Source: Molossus alvarezi (Eukaryota; Chordata; Mammalia; Chiroptera; Molossidae). Taken from it: 64,000 nucleotides of DNA. Position 1 is the stretch's first letter; each line of letters begins with the position of its first letter. Below the pieces are notes generated by a model. The model made no database searches and had not been told where the DNA came from. It was given only the letters and a program-made list of their open reading frames with translations. Of this stretch, positions 36,715 through 47,406 are shown piece after piece. Location of the stretch: assembly GCA_037176705.1 (NCBI GenBank), contig CM073893.1:14012074-14076073 (forward strand). The letters are read 5' to 3'. A program made the translations under genes and the position numbers.

Positions 36715-38085
36715 TTTGTGATTTCAATGCAAAAATATAATCTATCATTTATGCCTGGTTGGAACAATTTACTTCAAAATAAAAGAGGTTTGTTAAGAAA
36801 TTCTGCTTCTGCTAAAAGGAAAGAGAGGTGATTAATGGAATGCATTCCGAATCTGCCAATTGTACCTTTACCACCAACCTCCCTTTCCCATCCCCCATCA
36901 TCAGCCAATCTGAGAGCAACAAATGCAAGTGAAGTTCAATATTAAATATGAAAAGTTGGGAAGAAGGGTGTTGATGCACACGGTCTCACTCAGGAAACGT
37001 GCCTTGTCAAACACCTGCAAAGATGTGGCAGCATACTGTTCTGGGTCCAAATTTCTTAAGTTCATCCTTGTCACTCAGGATACAGTCCATGGATCTTGAC
37101 CTAGTAACACTGACAACTGGTCCTAGAACTGTGATCCAGTTGATTGAGAACTTTTTGTGTTCTGATTAAAATCCCTACTTCATTAAGCTCCTTTTGAATT
37201 GCTGACAATAACATGATGATAAGGATCCTCCAGGGCCACCTCCCTAAATGCTTCTGTGAGAGGGAGGAAGGCAAGCAAGATACCGGAAGAATGTGGTAGG
37301 TGGATTTGCTTAGAAAACAACAGAATGGGAAAAATGACTTAAGAATCTTGAGACTTCTTCTATGTCAGGAAAATACTCTAGCTTTGGCTGTGACACCACC
37401 CCTCACACTGTAAAATCCATGATATGAGCCAGCGGACAAGTTCTGGGGTCATACAAATAGAATCTGAGGGATGAGGAATCTCCTCATTTGTATAATGAGT
37501 AGAACTACTATGGAACCAAGTTGGGCAAAAATAGCACGTAGGATTGGAAAGTTTCTATACAACATTTGACAATGAATGCCAATTATGATGCCCCCGAAAT
37601 CTCTAGTGTAGACTGTTTGTAGCTAATATAAATGGTGCCCTTTATTACCAGTTACAAGAGGTCTATGTGGTCTGTCATTTCTTTTACAAGACAATCCTAA
37701 TGAATATAATGATGTCTCTGAGTGGTGAAGGTAATGGGAATTTTCACTTTGTAGTTCATCTTTGCATGTTGTCCTTTTTGCTGTTGTCGAAAAAGAGCAT
37801 GTATGACTTTTATAATCAAAATGAAGCTATTTCCTTTGGGAGAACAAACAAAAAAATCTACGCCTGTTCTTCTTTCATGCATCCATTAAAATAATAAAAC
37901 TGATTTCCTACTGAGTGCCAGGACCTGTACCATATGATATACATACACACATATAAATATATGCATAATCAAATAAGATGAAGTTCAAACTATATCCTAA
38001 GATTTTTGTTTTTCCAGGAAACGATAGCACACTTTCCTTAATCAGGAAGCAAAAAAACAATAATTTTATAATAGTTTTATACAAG
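36715..38085. other. FOXO1 intron 1, unassigned
   Basis: Nothing recognised between the 62-bp duplication and the MIR at 38090. Confidence 0.5.
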
Positions 38086-38089
38086 ACAG

Positions 38090-38290
38090 AGTATAGTAGC
38101 AGAGGAACATGTGTTTGTTTTCAGACAAACCTGGATTCAAACCCAGCCCTAACACTTAGCAAATGTGTGAGGTTGCCTGACTCACTTAACCTCCCCATGC
38201 TTTATTTGCCTCATCCATAAAATGGGGGTAACAGTTGCCACTTCAAAGGGCTTTTATAAGGATACAATGAGATAATCACACAAAGCCCTT
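38090..38290 (+). mobile_element. MIR SINE
   Basis: CTGGATTCAAACCCAGCCCT, TCATCCATAAAATGGGGGTA and AAGGATACAATGAGATAATC are the standard MIR blocks in order. Confidence 0.82.
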
Positions 38291-38928
38291 ATACCATACA
38301 AAATGCCAAGCAAATATCTTGCCTTTGACTGCAGGCAAGGCAAACCCCATGTCACCTCCCTGCACAAATTCCAAAAGTGCTGGTATGTTTGTTGGGCAAA
38401 ACACATTTGGGGCACTTGGTCTTAATGTTTATCCAGCCATTATTAGCAGTAGCACCAAAAGATGCTGTCATTTGAAAGTGAAAGCCACCCAGGGCACAAC
38501 CCAAGCAAAAGAAGTTCAGCCAGAAGCTCAGACACTTCATTTCAGGTCGTTTCCATAGAACCTCTTAGCACGCCCCTGTACACATTTATATAAAGCACTT
38601 CAGTCAGGCAGACGTGGGCCTTCATGGGTTATGGCCTGTGCACCAACATTTCAAAATTCATCAGGAGAAAGTATTGGAAGAAACAGAAAAAATACAAATA
38701 AAATAAAATGTTTGGGCACTTGCTTTAAGAATGCAGAAAGAGATTTAGGCTTTTCCAGGGCATAATAGGTTTCTAAAGTAGATGGAACTCTATTAAAATC
38801 TTAACTGGTTTTGTGATCCCTCCCCTTATCTTGGATAAACCCTGAAGAGACACTGCTTAAAGGCAAAAAGGTGAACAAAAACAGAACACAAAAAAGTAAA
38901 GGACTTATTTGCAGAAAATTACAGAACA

Positions 38929-39372
38929 TTGAAAAAAGAAATAGAGGAAGATATAAAAAAGTGGAACCACATACCTTGTTCATGGATTGGAAGAATTAAC
39001 ATCATTAAAATGTCCATACTACCCAAAGCAATCTATAGATTCAATGCAATCCCCATCAAAATACCAACGACATATTTCACAGAACTAGAACAAATACTTC
39101 AAAAGTTCATATGGAACCAAAAAAGTCCGCGTATAGCTACAGCAATTTTGAAAAAGAAGGACAAAGTAGGTGGGATCACAATACCAGATATCAGGTTATA
39201 CTACAAAGCCACCGTAATCAAAACAGCCTGGTACTGGCATAAGAACAGGCATATAAACCAGTGGAACAGAACTGAAAACCCAGAAATGGACCCAAGGCAA
39301 TATGCTCAATTAATATTTGACAAAGGTGGCAAGAGCATACAGTGGAGTAAAGACAGCCTCTTTAATAAATAG
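38929..39372 (+). pseudogene. L1 ORF2 remnant, upstream open part
   Basis: About 147 codons of L1 ORF2 from [12 protein letters not shown] to KDSLFNK, ending at an in-frame TAG where active L1s read K-W-C-W-E-N-W. This is the linker between the reverse-transcriptase domain and the cysteine-rich C-terminus. The endonuclease and catalytic reverse-transcriptase motifs are absent because of 5' truncation. Confidence 0.93.
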
Positions 39373-40402
39373 TGTTGGGAAAATTGGACAGCTACATGAA
39401 AAAAAAAAAAAAATGAAACTAGACCATCAACTTACACCATACACAAAAATAAACTCAAAATGGATAAAAGACTTAAATGTGACCCGTGAATCCATAAAAA
39501 TTCTAGAAGAAAATGTAGGCAACAAAATTTTGGACATCATACGGAGCAGAATTTTCACTGATACATCACCTAAGGCAACAGAAACAAAGGAAAAAACGAA
39601 CACATGGGACTACATCGAACTAAAAAGCTTCTGCACAGAAAAAGAAATAACCACCAAAATGGAAAGGCAACCCACTGTATGGGAGAACATCATTGCCAAT
39701 AATATATCAGATAAGGGATTAATTTCCAATATATATAGAGTGCTCATACAACTCAACAAAAGGAAGACAAAGAACCCAATTAAAAAAGGGGCAGAGGACC
39801 TGAATAGACACCTCTCCAAACAGGACATACAAATGGCCAAAAGACATATGAAGAAATGCTCAACATCACTAATCATCAGAGAGATGCAAATGAAAACAAC
39901 AATGAGGTATCACCTCACACCTGTCAGAATGGCCGCCATCAACAAATCATCAAACAACAAGTGTTGGCGAGGGTGTGGAGAAAAGGGGACTCTAGTACAC
40001 TGCTGGTGGGAATGCAGACTGGTGCAGCCACTATGGAAAACAATATGGTGTTACCTCAAAAAATTAAAAATTGAACTTCCATTTGACCCAGTGATCCCAG
40101 TTCTAGGAATATACCCTAAGAAGCCTGAAACACCAATCAGGAAGAATATATGTACCCCCATGTTCATAGCAGCACTATTTACAATTGCTAAGATCTGGAA
40201 ACAGCCCAAGTGTCCATCAGTAGACGAATGGATAAAAAAGCTGTGGTACATATACACAATGGAGTACTATGCAGCGGTAAGAAAGAAAGATCTCTTATCC
40301 TTTGAGACGACATGGAGGGACCTGGAAAGTATTATCCTAAGTGAAATAAGCCAAGCAGAAAAAGACAAATACCACATGATCTTACTTATATACGGAATAT
40401 AA
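39317..40402 (+). pseudogene. L1 ORF2 remnant, C-terminal open part
   Basis: This frame carries L1 ORF2 from [16 protein letters not shown] to the C-terminus. It includes the cysteine-rich motif [18 protein letters not shown] and the [13 protein letters not shown] and TMEYYAAV blocks. It joins the upstream part through a +1-type shift at an A homopolymer near 39400-39413; the first residues of this frame before that run are out of frame and not L1-derived. The long surviving frame suggests a fairly young copy. Confidence 0.93.
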
Positions 40403-40551
40403 TGAACATAACAGTCTGAGGAATACGGTAGAATATGGAAGTAGGGCACAGACTGACATCCCTCAGAAGAGGGGGTGGGGGGTGGGAGGAGCTAAACCAC
40501 AGAACTTATATGCATGTATGCATGACCAATGGACATGGACAACAAAGCTGG

Positions 40552-40581
40552 GGACGGGGCGGGGGTGGGGTGGGGAGGAGG
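40552..40581 (+). other. G-rich tract in L1 3' UTR, potential G-quadruplex
   Basis: At least five runs of four or five G separated by one or two bases (GGGG AC GGGG C GGGGG T GGGG T GGGG). A G-rich tract is a known feature of mammalian L1 3' UTRs. It is on the strand antisense to FOXO1 transcription. Confidence 0.8.
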
Positions 40582-40664
40582 GTGCCAATGTGGTAAAAAA
40601 GGAGAAACATCTGTAACAAAAAAAATCAATAAAAAATTTAAAAAAAAAATACAGAACACATTCA

Positions 40665-41875
40665 CACTGTTGCTGAAACATACTCTTTCACCTTTGAAAG
40701 ATAAGCATAAAAACTTGCAGAGAGCTGTCCTCACACATAGTACAAATTGTGTTTAAATTAGGAAACCACCTGCTCCTTGATCAGTCATCCTTTTATCATC
40801 AACAGAACTTTAATTAGCCCCCATCTGCTTCCTGTTTTATGCCACAAATCTTAACTTTCACCTGTTTGGACCAAACTGCAATAAACTACACCCATCATAA
40901 ATAAAAACAATTAAATTTTCTTTTATACAACATGCAATTAATTCTCATTCAACTGATAATGGACTGTTTAAAAATAGGCATGATTCAAATCAGCTTTCTT
41001 CCCCAAAAATGACAATGTCCTATATTAAAAATTCAACAGAAACGCTCTCACACCCACTTCTTCTTGCATTTTCCCCCATTGAGAAAGTTTTCAAGTTGTC
41101 TGGCTTCAATTTCCTGATTTTACTGTTACATATGGGGCCATGTCACATCACATAAAAACACAATAGATAAATCTCCAAAACATAATGCTGACTTAAATGT
41201 TGCAGATGTTACCTACATTAATTGACAATACTTATGTAAATTTTGAAGGGGAAAGTTACTGCTTAGGGTTTATGGACCCAACCCTAATATATTAGCCCAG
41301 CCAGGGAGCAGAAGTCTCAAAGGAAAGGAGCCCTCCAACACACCAACTCTGGAATTAGTAACTACCTTTGGAATTGCAGCAAGATGGGTAGTATTTGTTA
41401 AAACTGTGGGGTGGCTTGTGGGTACTAACTATATTAGCCTCTGTGCTCTCTGGATGTTTGGGATATTTCATAAAGTTGTGAGAAAAACAAAAGGCGGATG
41501 GCCAACAGTCAGTGAGGGAAGGAGGAGAGCAGGCACTCTACTTCCTGACTCTACCACACAGGCACAGGTCCATCTGACTGTTGGAATAGCACTGTACCCA
41601 CTTTCAAAAAGCTCCCCAAATGATTCTCATGTCACCACCACCCCCAACCTCACCCTTTGAGAAAGGCTGGGTAACAATTTGTGCTCCTCAAGGGCAGAGA
41701 CCCTGCTCGCTCATCTCAAAACTGCCCACTTACCTACCTAGTCAATATCTGAGATATAAATATTATTTGAATAAATCAATAGATATCAGAAGAGGATTTC
41801 TTAATCTGCTGTTATCTAGTCCAATAACCATGCACATCAAATAAATTTCTCTTCCCTGAGTTTGAATAAATGAGT
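40665..41875. other. FOXO1 intron 1, unassigned
   Basis: Possible reversed MER5 piece near 41590-41675 and an L2/MIR-like stretch near 41690-41770; otherwise nothing. Confidence 0.45.
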
Positions 41876-41879
41876 GGTT

Positions 41880-42180
41880 ACTAGTCCAGACTAATGACTG
41901 GAATCTTCTAGGCAGCTTGTTGAAAACAAAACCCTAAAGCCCTTGGCTCAAGATTAAGACTCAAAAGGTATAGAGTGGTGGGCCCTGAGGTCTGTATGAA
42001 ACAGTCATGATATTGAGGATCAGCTGGTTTGGGAACACCTGGAATATCTTCATGTTCAACATTACTTTTAGTTCTAATATTCTAAAAAAAAAAAAAGGCT
42101 CAACTGTGTTATTTCATATAGATTCTGATTCAACAGGAGAAGAGTGAAGTCCCAGAATATTCTCAAAAGTATCTCGAGAA
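41880..42180 (+). mobile_element. MER5-like fragments (two pieces)
   Basis: GGCAGCTTGTTGAAAACAAA with a GGGCCCTGAGGTCTG block, then ATAGATTCTGATTCAACAGG with GAGAAATGCTGTGTT. The layout resembles one or two diverged MER5 copies around an A-run at 42085. Confidence 0.4.
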
Positions 42181-42291
42181 ATGCTGTGTTAGTGGTATTT
42201 GGGGTCATTAACACCATACAATAAAAGGCAACTTTCTAGCATGATGTTCTTTCATAAATGGTTAAGAAAGCATGTTTAAAATAATTATAGC

Positions 42292-42520
42292 TCTGGCAAG
42301 TGTAGTTCAGTTGCTTGAGCATCAACTAGTGCACCGAGGGGTCGCAGGTTTGAATCCCAGTTAGGGCACATGCCCAAGGTTGTGGCTCAGTCCCAGTCAG
42401 TTGGGTCAGGGTGGGTGCATGCAGGGGTGAGGGATCAGCCCATGTATGTTTATCTCTCTCTCTCTCTCTCTCTCTCCCCACCCCCCTTCCTCCCTCCCTC
42501 CCTAAAATCAAGAAAAACAT
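42292..42520 (+). mobile_element. Ves-like SINE (CT-tail subtype)
   Basis: Head CTCTGGCAAGTGTAGTTCAG, (CT)n near 42450-42477, end CCCTAAAATCAAGAAAAAC; flanks AAAATAATTATAG / AACAATAATTATAAAG. Confidence 0.85.
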
Positions 42521-43745
42521 TTTTTTAAAACAATAATTATAAAGTTATGGAAAAACACAGTTTGTTTTGAAATCAATTTTTAAATCATCGTTGCTTTTCA
42601 GAAAGAAAAACAAAAGCATCATTAGTGAATGAGGATGTGTCAACCTCACCTTTCAATTTCCTGGAATTTTTCCTCCCCCGCTTTCCCCTTTAATATATAG
42701 CATTTCCTTTAGATACACACACAGCCAACTTCACAATGGAGTCTTTACAAGACCAATGCTCCAGAAACCAACAGGCCAATACAGCATGCAGTTGAAGGAA
42801 GGGAGCACACAACACCATTCAGCAAACTGGATCCAAGCAGCTGCCAAGTTTTCAAGGGTTGAAAGCAAAATCTAAATGACAAAGATGTTCAGCTAAATCA
42901 AAACTATCCTGGTTAATAGTCTGTCACCTCACACTAAACATCTTTTGAAAAGGTTTAATTTAGTACACAGCTTTGAACTATTTCCATGTTGGAGACCAAT
43001 CCAAAGAAGGGGCTATTCTTAGTTCAGCCCAAATCCTTCGTGTGTCCAAGTGAACTGTGAATTCCCTCCTCTCTAGTTCACGTTTGTGGGCCCATCTTCT
43101 ATACGTGGGTGTATCCTCCTCTTCTTGTCTAACTCCCAGGCTGTTGCCATGATATGACGGTCTAAAAAAAATATGGGAAAGCCCTCAGGCTAAAAACTCT
43201 GGATCACAATCCTTAAAATAATGAGTCAAACTACAGAGCCGAGACCAGTATTTTTTAAAAAATAAAATAAAGCATTCCTCACATAAAAGTCTTTTGTAAA
43301 ACTTGTATCACGTGCACAAGTATATGAGTCATACTGTAAAATGGATTTCTTTCTATGCATTAGACTGGGGGGAAATGAAAAAGCCACAGAAACAGAAAGA
43401 AACGTACAACTTCCTAAAGGACAAGCTTTCCCTCTCTAGGAAAGGCTTCATGACAAAGCCCAATAAAACAGTAGCAAAGCTCCACCCCCAAGGTTTCTGG
43501 AGATATCCCATAACCTTCAGGGAGCCCCTACTTCTGCACAATGAGCACAGGTGCCCTGCATGGTAGAAGTGACTCTCACTACCTGAAACAGGGAAGGCTG
43601 CAGGATGAGAAAGGTTGGGTAGTACTATGTTAGACAACTTTTTTAAAACCATGGTAACTTCTGAGCCAGTTACTTGCTTATCAACAGATAGAAGAACATG
43701 GTATACTAACTCTTCAGAGTACAATACTTTTTAAAATAAATTTTG

Positions 43746-44101
43746 TGGAGTTTTTTTTTCATTGATTTTAAAGTGAGGAATGGGGCTCTGGCCGGTTTGG
43801 CTCAGCGGTTAGAGAGTGGGCCTGTGGTCCAGAGAGACCAGGTTCGGTTCCTGCTAAGGGCATTTACCTCAGTTTGTCCCTGGCCCTGATTGGGTCATGC
43901 GGGTGGCAACCAGTCAATGTGTCCCTTTCACATCAATGTTTCTCTCTCTCTTCCTTCCTCTCTCTCCCTCCCACTCTATCTGAACAAAATATGGAAAAAT
44001 GTCTTCGGGTAAGTATAAAAGATACATAAATAAATAAAGTGAGGAATGGGGAGAAAGAGAGGCATCAATGTGAATAACATCAATTAGTTGCCTCCCACAT
44101 G
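43746..44101 (-). mobile_element. Old SINE fragment, minus strand, split by a younger SINE
   Basis: TTTTTTTCATTGATTTTAAAG at the left and GCATCAATGTG ... CAATTAGTTGCCTCCCACATG at the right are the 3' half of a reversed CT-tail SINE. The plus-strand SINE at 43786-44035 lies inside it. Its 5' half is missing. Confidence 0.6.
43786..44035 (+). mobile_element. Ves SINE, full length, perfect duplication
   Basis: CTCTGGCCGGTTTGGCTCAG head to CTTCGGGTAAGTATAAAAG end. AAAGTGAGGAATGGGG flanks both sides exactly. It splits an older minus-strand SINE fragment. Confidence 0.92.
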
Positions 44102-44116
44102 CAGGGTGCTATTTTA
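44102..44116. repeat. Target-site duplication, left copy, of the SINE-PPIA unit
   Basis: CAGGGTGCTATTTTA here matches CAGGGTGCAATTTTA at 45163-45177 in 14 of 15 positions. Read on the insert strand the site begins TAAAAT after a T-run, the usual L1-endonuclease TTTT/AAAA type of target. The pair encloses both the PPIA retrocopy and the SINE. Confidence 0.75.
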
Positions 44117-44177
44117 TTCTATTTATTTTATTATTTTATTTTATTTTACTTTATTTATTTATTGACAAATAAACAAA

Positions 44178-44918
44178 TTTTTAGTTTTTGTTTCATAATC
44201 ATAAACTTAACTCTGCAATCCAGCTAGACTTGAAAAGAGTAAAGAAAATATGGAACTCAACGAACTGCGGCAAGAGCATGAATATTATAGACATTCCAAG
44301 CAGATGGGCGCGAAGGGGTGGCTCTCCTGAGCTACAGAAGGAATGGTCTGGTAGTTAAGATAAAACACAAGTCAAATTTATGAGAGTTGTCCACAGTCAG
44401 CAATGGTGACCTTTTTGCTGGTCTTGCCATTCCTGGACCCAAAGCTCTCCATGGTTGTCACAATATCCATGCCATCTTTCACCTGGCCGAAGACCACGTG
44501 CTTGCCATCCAACCACTCAGTCTTGGCAGTGCAGATGAAAAACTGGGAACCGTTTGTGTTGGGTCCAGCATTTGCCATGGACAAGATGCCAGGACCCGTG
44601 TGCTTCAGGATGAAATTCTCATCTTCAAATTTCTCCCCATAGATGGACTTGCCGCCTGTGCCATTATGACGTGTGAAGTCACCACCCTGGCACATAAATC
44701 CTGGAATAATTCTGTGAAAGGAGGAACCTTTATAACCAAATCCTTTCTCCCCAGTGCTCAGAGCACGAAAGTTTTCTGCCGTCTTTGGAACTTTGTCCGC
44801 AAACAGCTCGAAGGTGACGCGGCCCAACGGATCGCCATCGACGGCGATGTCGAAGTACACGATGGGGTTCACCATGGCTAGGCTTGAGCGGTTCCGGTAC
44901 AACGGTGTCTGCAAGGCC
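44178..44918 (-). pseudogene. PPIA-like: PPIA processed retrocopy, full extent with UTRs and tail
   Basis: The retrocopy includes a stretch resembling the PPIA 5' UTR just before the ATG and a recognisable PPIA 3' UTR (TTTTATCTTAACTACCAG, then TAGCTCAGGAGAGCC, then GGATTGCAGAGTTAAG). The polyadenylation hexamer of the parent appears as AACAAA here, at about 44187-44192. A degenerate A-rich tail with AAATA repeats follows on the minus strand (about 44117-44177). There are no introns. The target-site duplication is not directly at the 5' end of the PPIA part but beyond an adjoining SINE. Confidence 0.9.
44378..44875 (-). CDS. PPIA-like: PPIA (cyclophilin A) retrocopy, intact 165-codon frame
   Basis: Intronless copy of peptidyl-prolyl cis-trans isomerase A lying in FOXO1 intron 1, on the same strand as FOXO1. 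The frame starts [14 protein letters not shown] and ends at GQLS plus stop with no frameshift, at the normal length of 165 residues. Active-site elements are retained: FHR (R55), GFMCQGG (F60, M61, Q63), [14 protein letters not shown] (A101 to F113) and EWLDGKH (W121 to H126). I count about a dozen differences from human PPIA as I remember it, for example T5I, F7Y, C52S and several near the C-terminus, so it has diverged without losing the frame. A longer frame with 15 extra N-terminal codons begins at 44920 in the 5' UTR part. Whether it is transcribed or only a recent pseudogene cannot be told from sequence. Confidence 0.9.
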   Translation of the reverse strand: MVNPIVYFDIAVDGDPLGRVTFELFADKVPKTAENFRALSTGEKGFGYKGSSFHRIIPGFMCQGGDFTRHNGTGGKSIYGEKFEDENFILKHTGPGILSMANAGPNTNGSQFFICTAKTEWLDGKHVVFGQVKDGMDIVTTMESFGSRNGKTSKKVTIADCGQLS

Positions 44919-44924
44919 ACTTTA

Positions 44925-45162
44925 TTTTTTAATCCTCACCTACGGATATTCTTCCATTGATTTTCAGATAGTGTGAAAGGGAGAGACAAACACTGATGTG
45001 AGAAAGACACATTGATTGGTTGCCTCCCGCACAACCTTAACCAGGGCCGGGGACTGAACCTGCAACCCAGGTATGTGCCGTTCCCTTGATTGGGAACCGA
45101 ACCCAAGACCCCCTCAGTCTGAAGGCTGACACTCTAACTACTGAGCCAAACTGGCCAGGGCA
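44925..45162 (-). mobile_element. Ves-type SINE, minus strand, abutting the PPIA retrocopy
   Basis: Full-length element: on the minus strand it starts GCCCTGGCCAGTTTGGCTCAG, passes the tRNA-like B box and ends GTGAGGATTAAAAAATAAA. Its A-tail runs directly into the 5' end of the PPIA copy, in the same orientation. No duplication of its own is seen between tail and PPIA. The duplication at 45163-45177 pairs with the one beyond the PPIA tail. Confidence 0.88.
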
Positions 45163-45190
45163 CAGGGTGCAATTTTAAAGAAATATTACT

Positions 45191-45400
45191 GCCCTGGCCT
45201 GTGTGGCTCTGTTGGTTGGAGCATCGTCCCATGCACCGAAAAGTTGCCTGCTTGATTCCTATTCAGGGCATATGCCCAGGCTGCAGGTTCAGTCGCTGGG
45301 TTTGGGGTGCATGGAGTCAATGTTTCTGTCTTACAATGATGTTTCTTCTTCTCCCTCTCCCTTCCTCTCTCTCTAAAATCAATAAAATGTGTGTTTTTTA
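45191..45400 (+). mobile_element. Ves-like SINE (CT-tail subtype)
   Basis: GCCCTGGCCTGTGTGGCTCTG head, end CTCTCTCTAAAATCAATAAA; duplication AAAGAAATATTACT / AAAGAAATATTATT. Only about 14 bp separates it from the SINE-PPIA duplication. Confidence 0.9.
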
Positions 45401-46084
45401 AAAAAGAAATATTATTACTTCAGCCTTCTAATTATCCCTCCATTTTTCTCTTGGGTGGGTGCAGAGTCAGTACAAGGAAACCGTGGCTAAAGCAAGTGAG
45501 TAAAAATTAGTTTAGATTATGTTTACAGCCAAGGAAAGGAGGCAAGGAGACGCTGAACAATCCTCTACTAGAAACACTGCTAAAGTGTTTTGAAACTGAA
45601 GATTATACCACCACTTAAGATATTTTTTTCTTTACTATTTTACCCAGCATATTACAAAACTGCATCTAGGACTGAAATAACAGATTGCCTCAAGAGCAAA
45701 TGACAATATTTGTACCAGAAATGTTGGCAACCAGCAGCACAGATGGGTTTCTGCACAGCAATCTTCAAACTGGGACTCCAAGAATAACTCCACCTACTGC
45801 ACCAATGCTAAACTGCTGAATCCGAAGTCAGAAGGGCTCATTATTTCATATTTTTTTTCAATCACCTCCCTGCCAAAAGCACGTGTACCTGCCTGAACCT
45901 CCTCTGCCTAAAAAGGGTTCAGAACAATGAAGAAAAAGAGGGAGAGCAGATCAGAGTAAGAAGTTCTCCAGGATGCAGCAGGTAGCAAATGGTCAGTTAT
46001 CCACAAGAGGCAGGAACACAAAAATGATGGAAATGTCCAGGTAAGCCAAACAGTTATTTACAAGAACTTCCAATCTTCCCCTCC

Positions 46085-46175
46085 AAATAAAATAAAATAA
46101 AATAAAATAAAAAATAAAATAAAATAAAATAAAATAAAAAATAAAATAAAATAAAATAAAATAAAATAAATAAAT
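46085..46175 (+). repeat. (AAAAT)n microsatellite
   Basis: About 17 units of AAAAT/AAATA with two A insertions, followed by TAAATAAATA. Confidence 0.95.
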
Positions 46176-46262
46176 ATTTACTTATCCAAGTTTCATCTCT
46201 TCTACAAGACTGCGGACCTTGGTCAAATAAAAAGTCACTTTTGTTAAAAGACTCAAGAATGG

Positions 46263-46504
46263 CCCTGGCTGGTTTGGCTCAGCAGTTAGAGCGTCACCCG
46301 CGAACTAGAGAGTCCCAAGTTCAGTTCCCACTAAGGGCATGTACCACAGTTGCAGTTTGTCCCCAGCCCCGGATGGGGTCATGTGGGTGGCAACCAGTCG
46401 ATGTGTCTCTCACATCGATGTTTCTCTCTCTCTCTTCCTCTCTCTCTCCCTCCTGCTCTACCTGAAGATAAATGCAAAAATGACCTCAGATGAAGATTAA
46501 AAGA
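46263..46504 (+). mobile_element. Ves SINE, full length
   Basis: CCCTGGCTGGTTTGGCTCAG head to CCTCAGATGAAGATTAAAAG end; duplication AAAAGACTCAAGAATGG on both sides. Confidence 0.92.
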
Positions 46505-46760
46505 AAAAGACTCAAGAATGGAGGGAGAAAATGGTACTAACCATAATAATTACTGACACGGTTCCAAAGGCAGTCCTGCACCTACAGTACAGCTCACCAG
46601 ACAAAAAACAAATCTCCAAATGCTTGAAGAAAACAGCCACCTTGAAACAAAGGACTTGGCACTTCCACGTCTGCTCCACTGACTGCCAACTGAGATGTGC
46701 TATTTCTCCTCTGCAATTTCTACCAAACGGTCTGGAAAGGCAAATTAAATAGAAGTCTTT

Positions 46761-46997
46761 GCCCTGGCCGGTTTGGCTCCGCGGTTAGAGCATCGGCCTG
46801 CAGTCCGGAGAGACCCGGGTTCGGTTCCCGCTAAGGGCATGTACCTCGGTTGCAGTTTGTCCCCGGCCCTGGTTGGTCGTGCGGGTGGCAGCCACTCGAT
46901 GTGTCCCTTTCACGTCGATGCTTCACTCTCTCTCTCTCTTCATCTCTCTCCCTCCCACTCTGTGCAAAAAACGGAAAAATGTCCTCAGGTGAGGATA

Positions 46998-47043
<46 letters not shown>
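46761..47043 (+). mobile_element. Young Ves SINE with (AAAT)n tail
   Basis: GCCCTGGCCGGTTTGGCTCCG head, CGGGTTCGGTTCCCGCTAAG, end CCTCAGGTGAGGATATAAAT; tail of about 12 AAAT units (46996-47043). Duplication AGAAGTCTT on both sides. Confidence 0.93.
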
Positions 47044-47044
<1 letters not shown>

Positions 47045-47406
47045 AAAGAAGTCTTCACTGAAGTAGACATAATTATGAAGCCCATCCGATTAAAGTATAG
47101 TCTTTGGCATTCACAGTATTTCTTCCCCGCTTTTGAATATGCCCAGGATTTGGTTGTGGAAATGGGTCTCTGCTTCTTTGCTACCTTGGCCAATCTCCAA
47201 GTAAACCATGGGGTCTTCCATACAAGAAAGAACCAATGTACAAACTTATTTAGGATGCAACAGTGATTTCTCAAAATAACCTTCAAATTACATAACCAAC
47301 AAAAGGTTAGGGGTTCAGGCAAATAGAATCCTACATTTAAATAAATGTTAGTTTTACCCTAAAGAAACTGACAGTAGAGGATTAAGGAAGGCTAATAAGC
47401 TCTCAC

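Larger units (their letters stand above)
38891..40650 (+). mobile_element. 5'-truncated L1 (LINE-1) with ORF2 C-terminal part and 3' UTR
   Basis: Non-LTR retrotransposon fragment inserted antisense to FOXO1. ORF2 homology starts within the region after the reverse-transcriptase core ([41 protein letters not shown]) and continues through [48 protein letters not shown] and [13 protein letters not shown] to the ORF2 end near 40402. A TAG after DSLFNK near 39370 and a shift at the A-run near 39400 break the frame. A 3' UTR with a G-rich tract and an AATAAA A-tail follows. ACAGAACACA flanks it at 38881-38890 and 40651-40660, marking a target-site duplication. The copy cannot move by itself. Confidence 0.95.

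Noticed and set aside
43353..43724. 123-codon minus-strand open frame
   Set aside because: No splice-bounded structure, no recognisable domain and low-complexity aromatic/serine content; likely chance.
44387..44881. 164-codon plus-strand frame opposite the PPIA copy
   Set aside because: It is the antisense shadow of the PPIA coding frame; no family resemblance.
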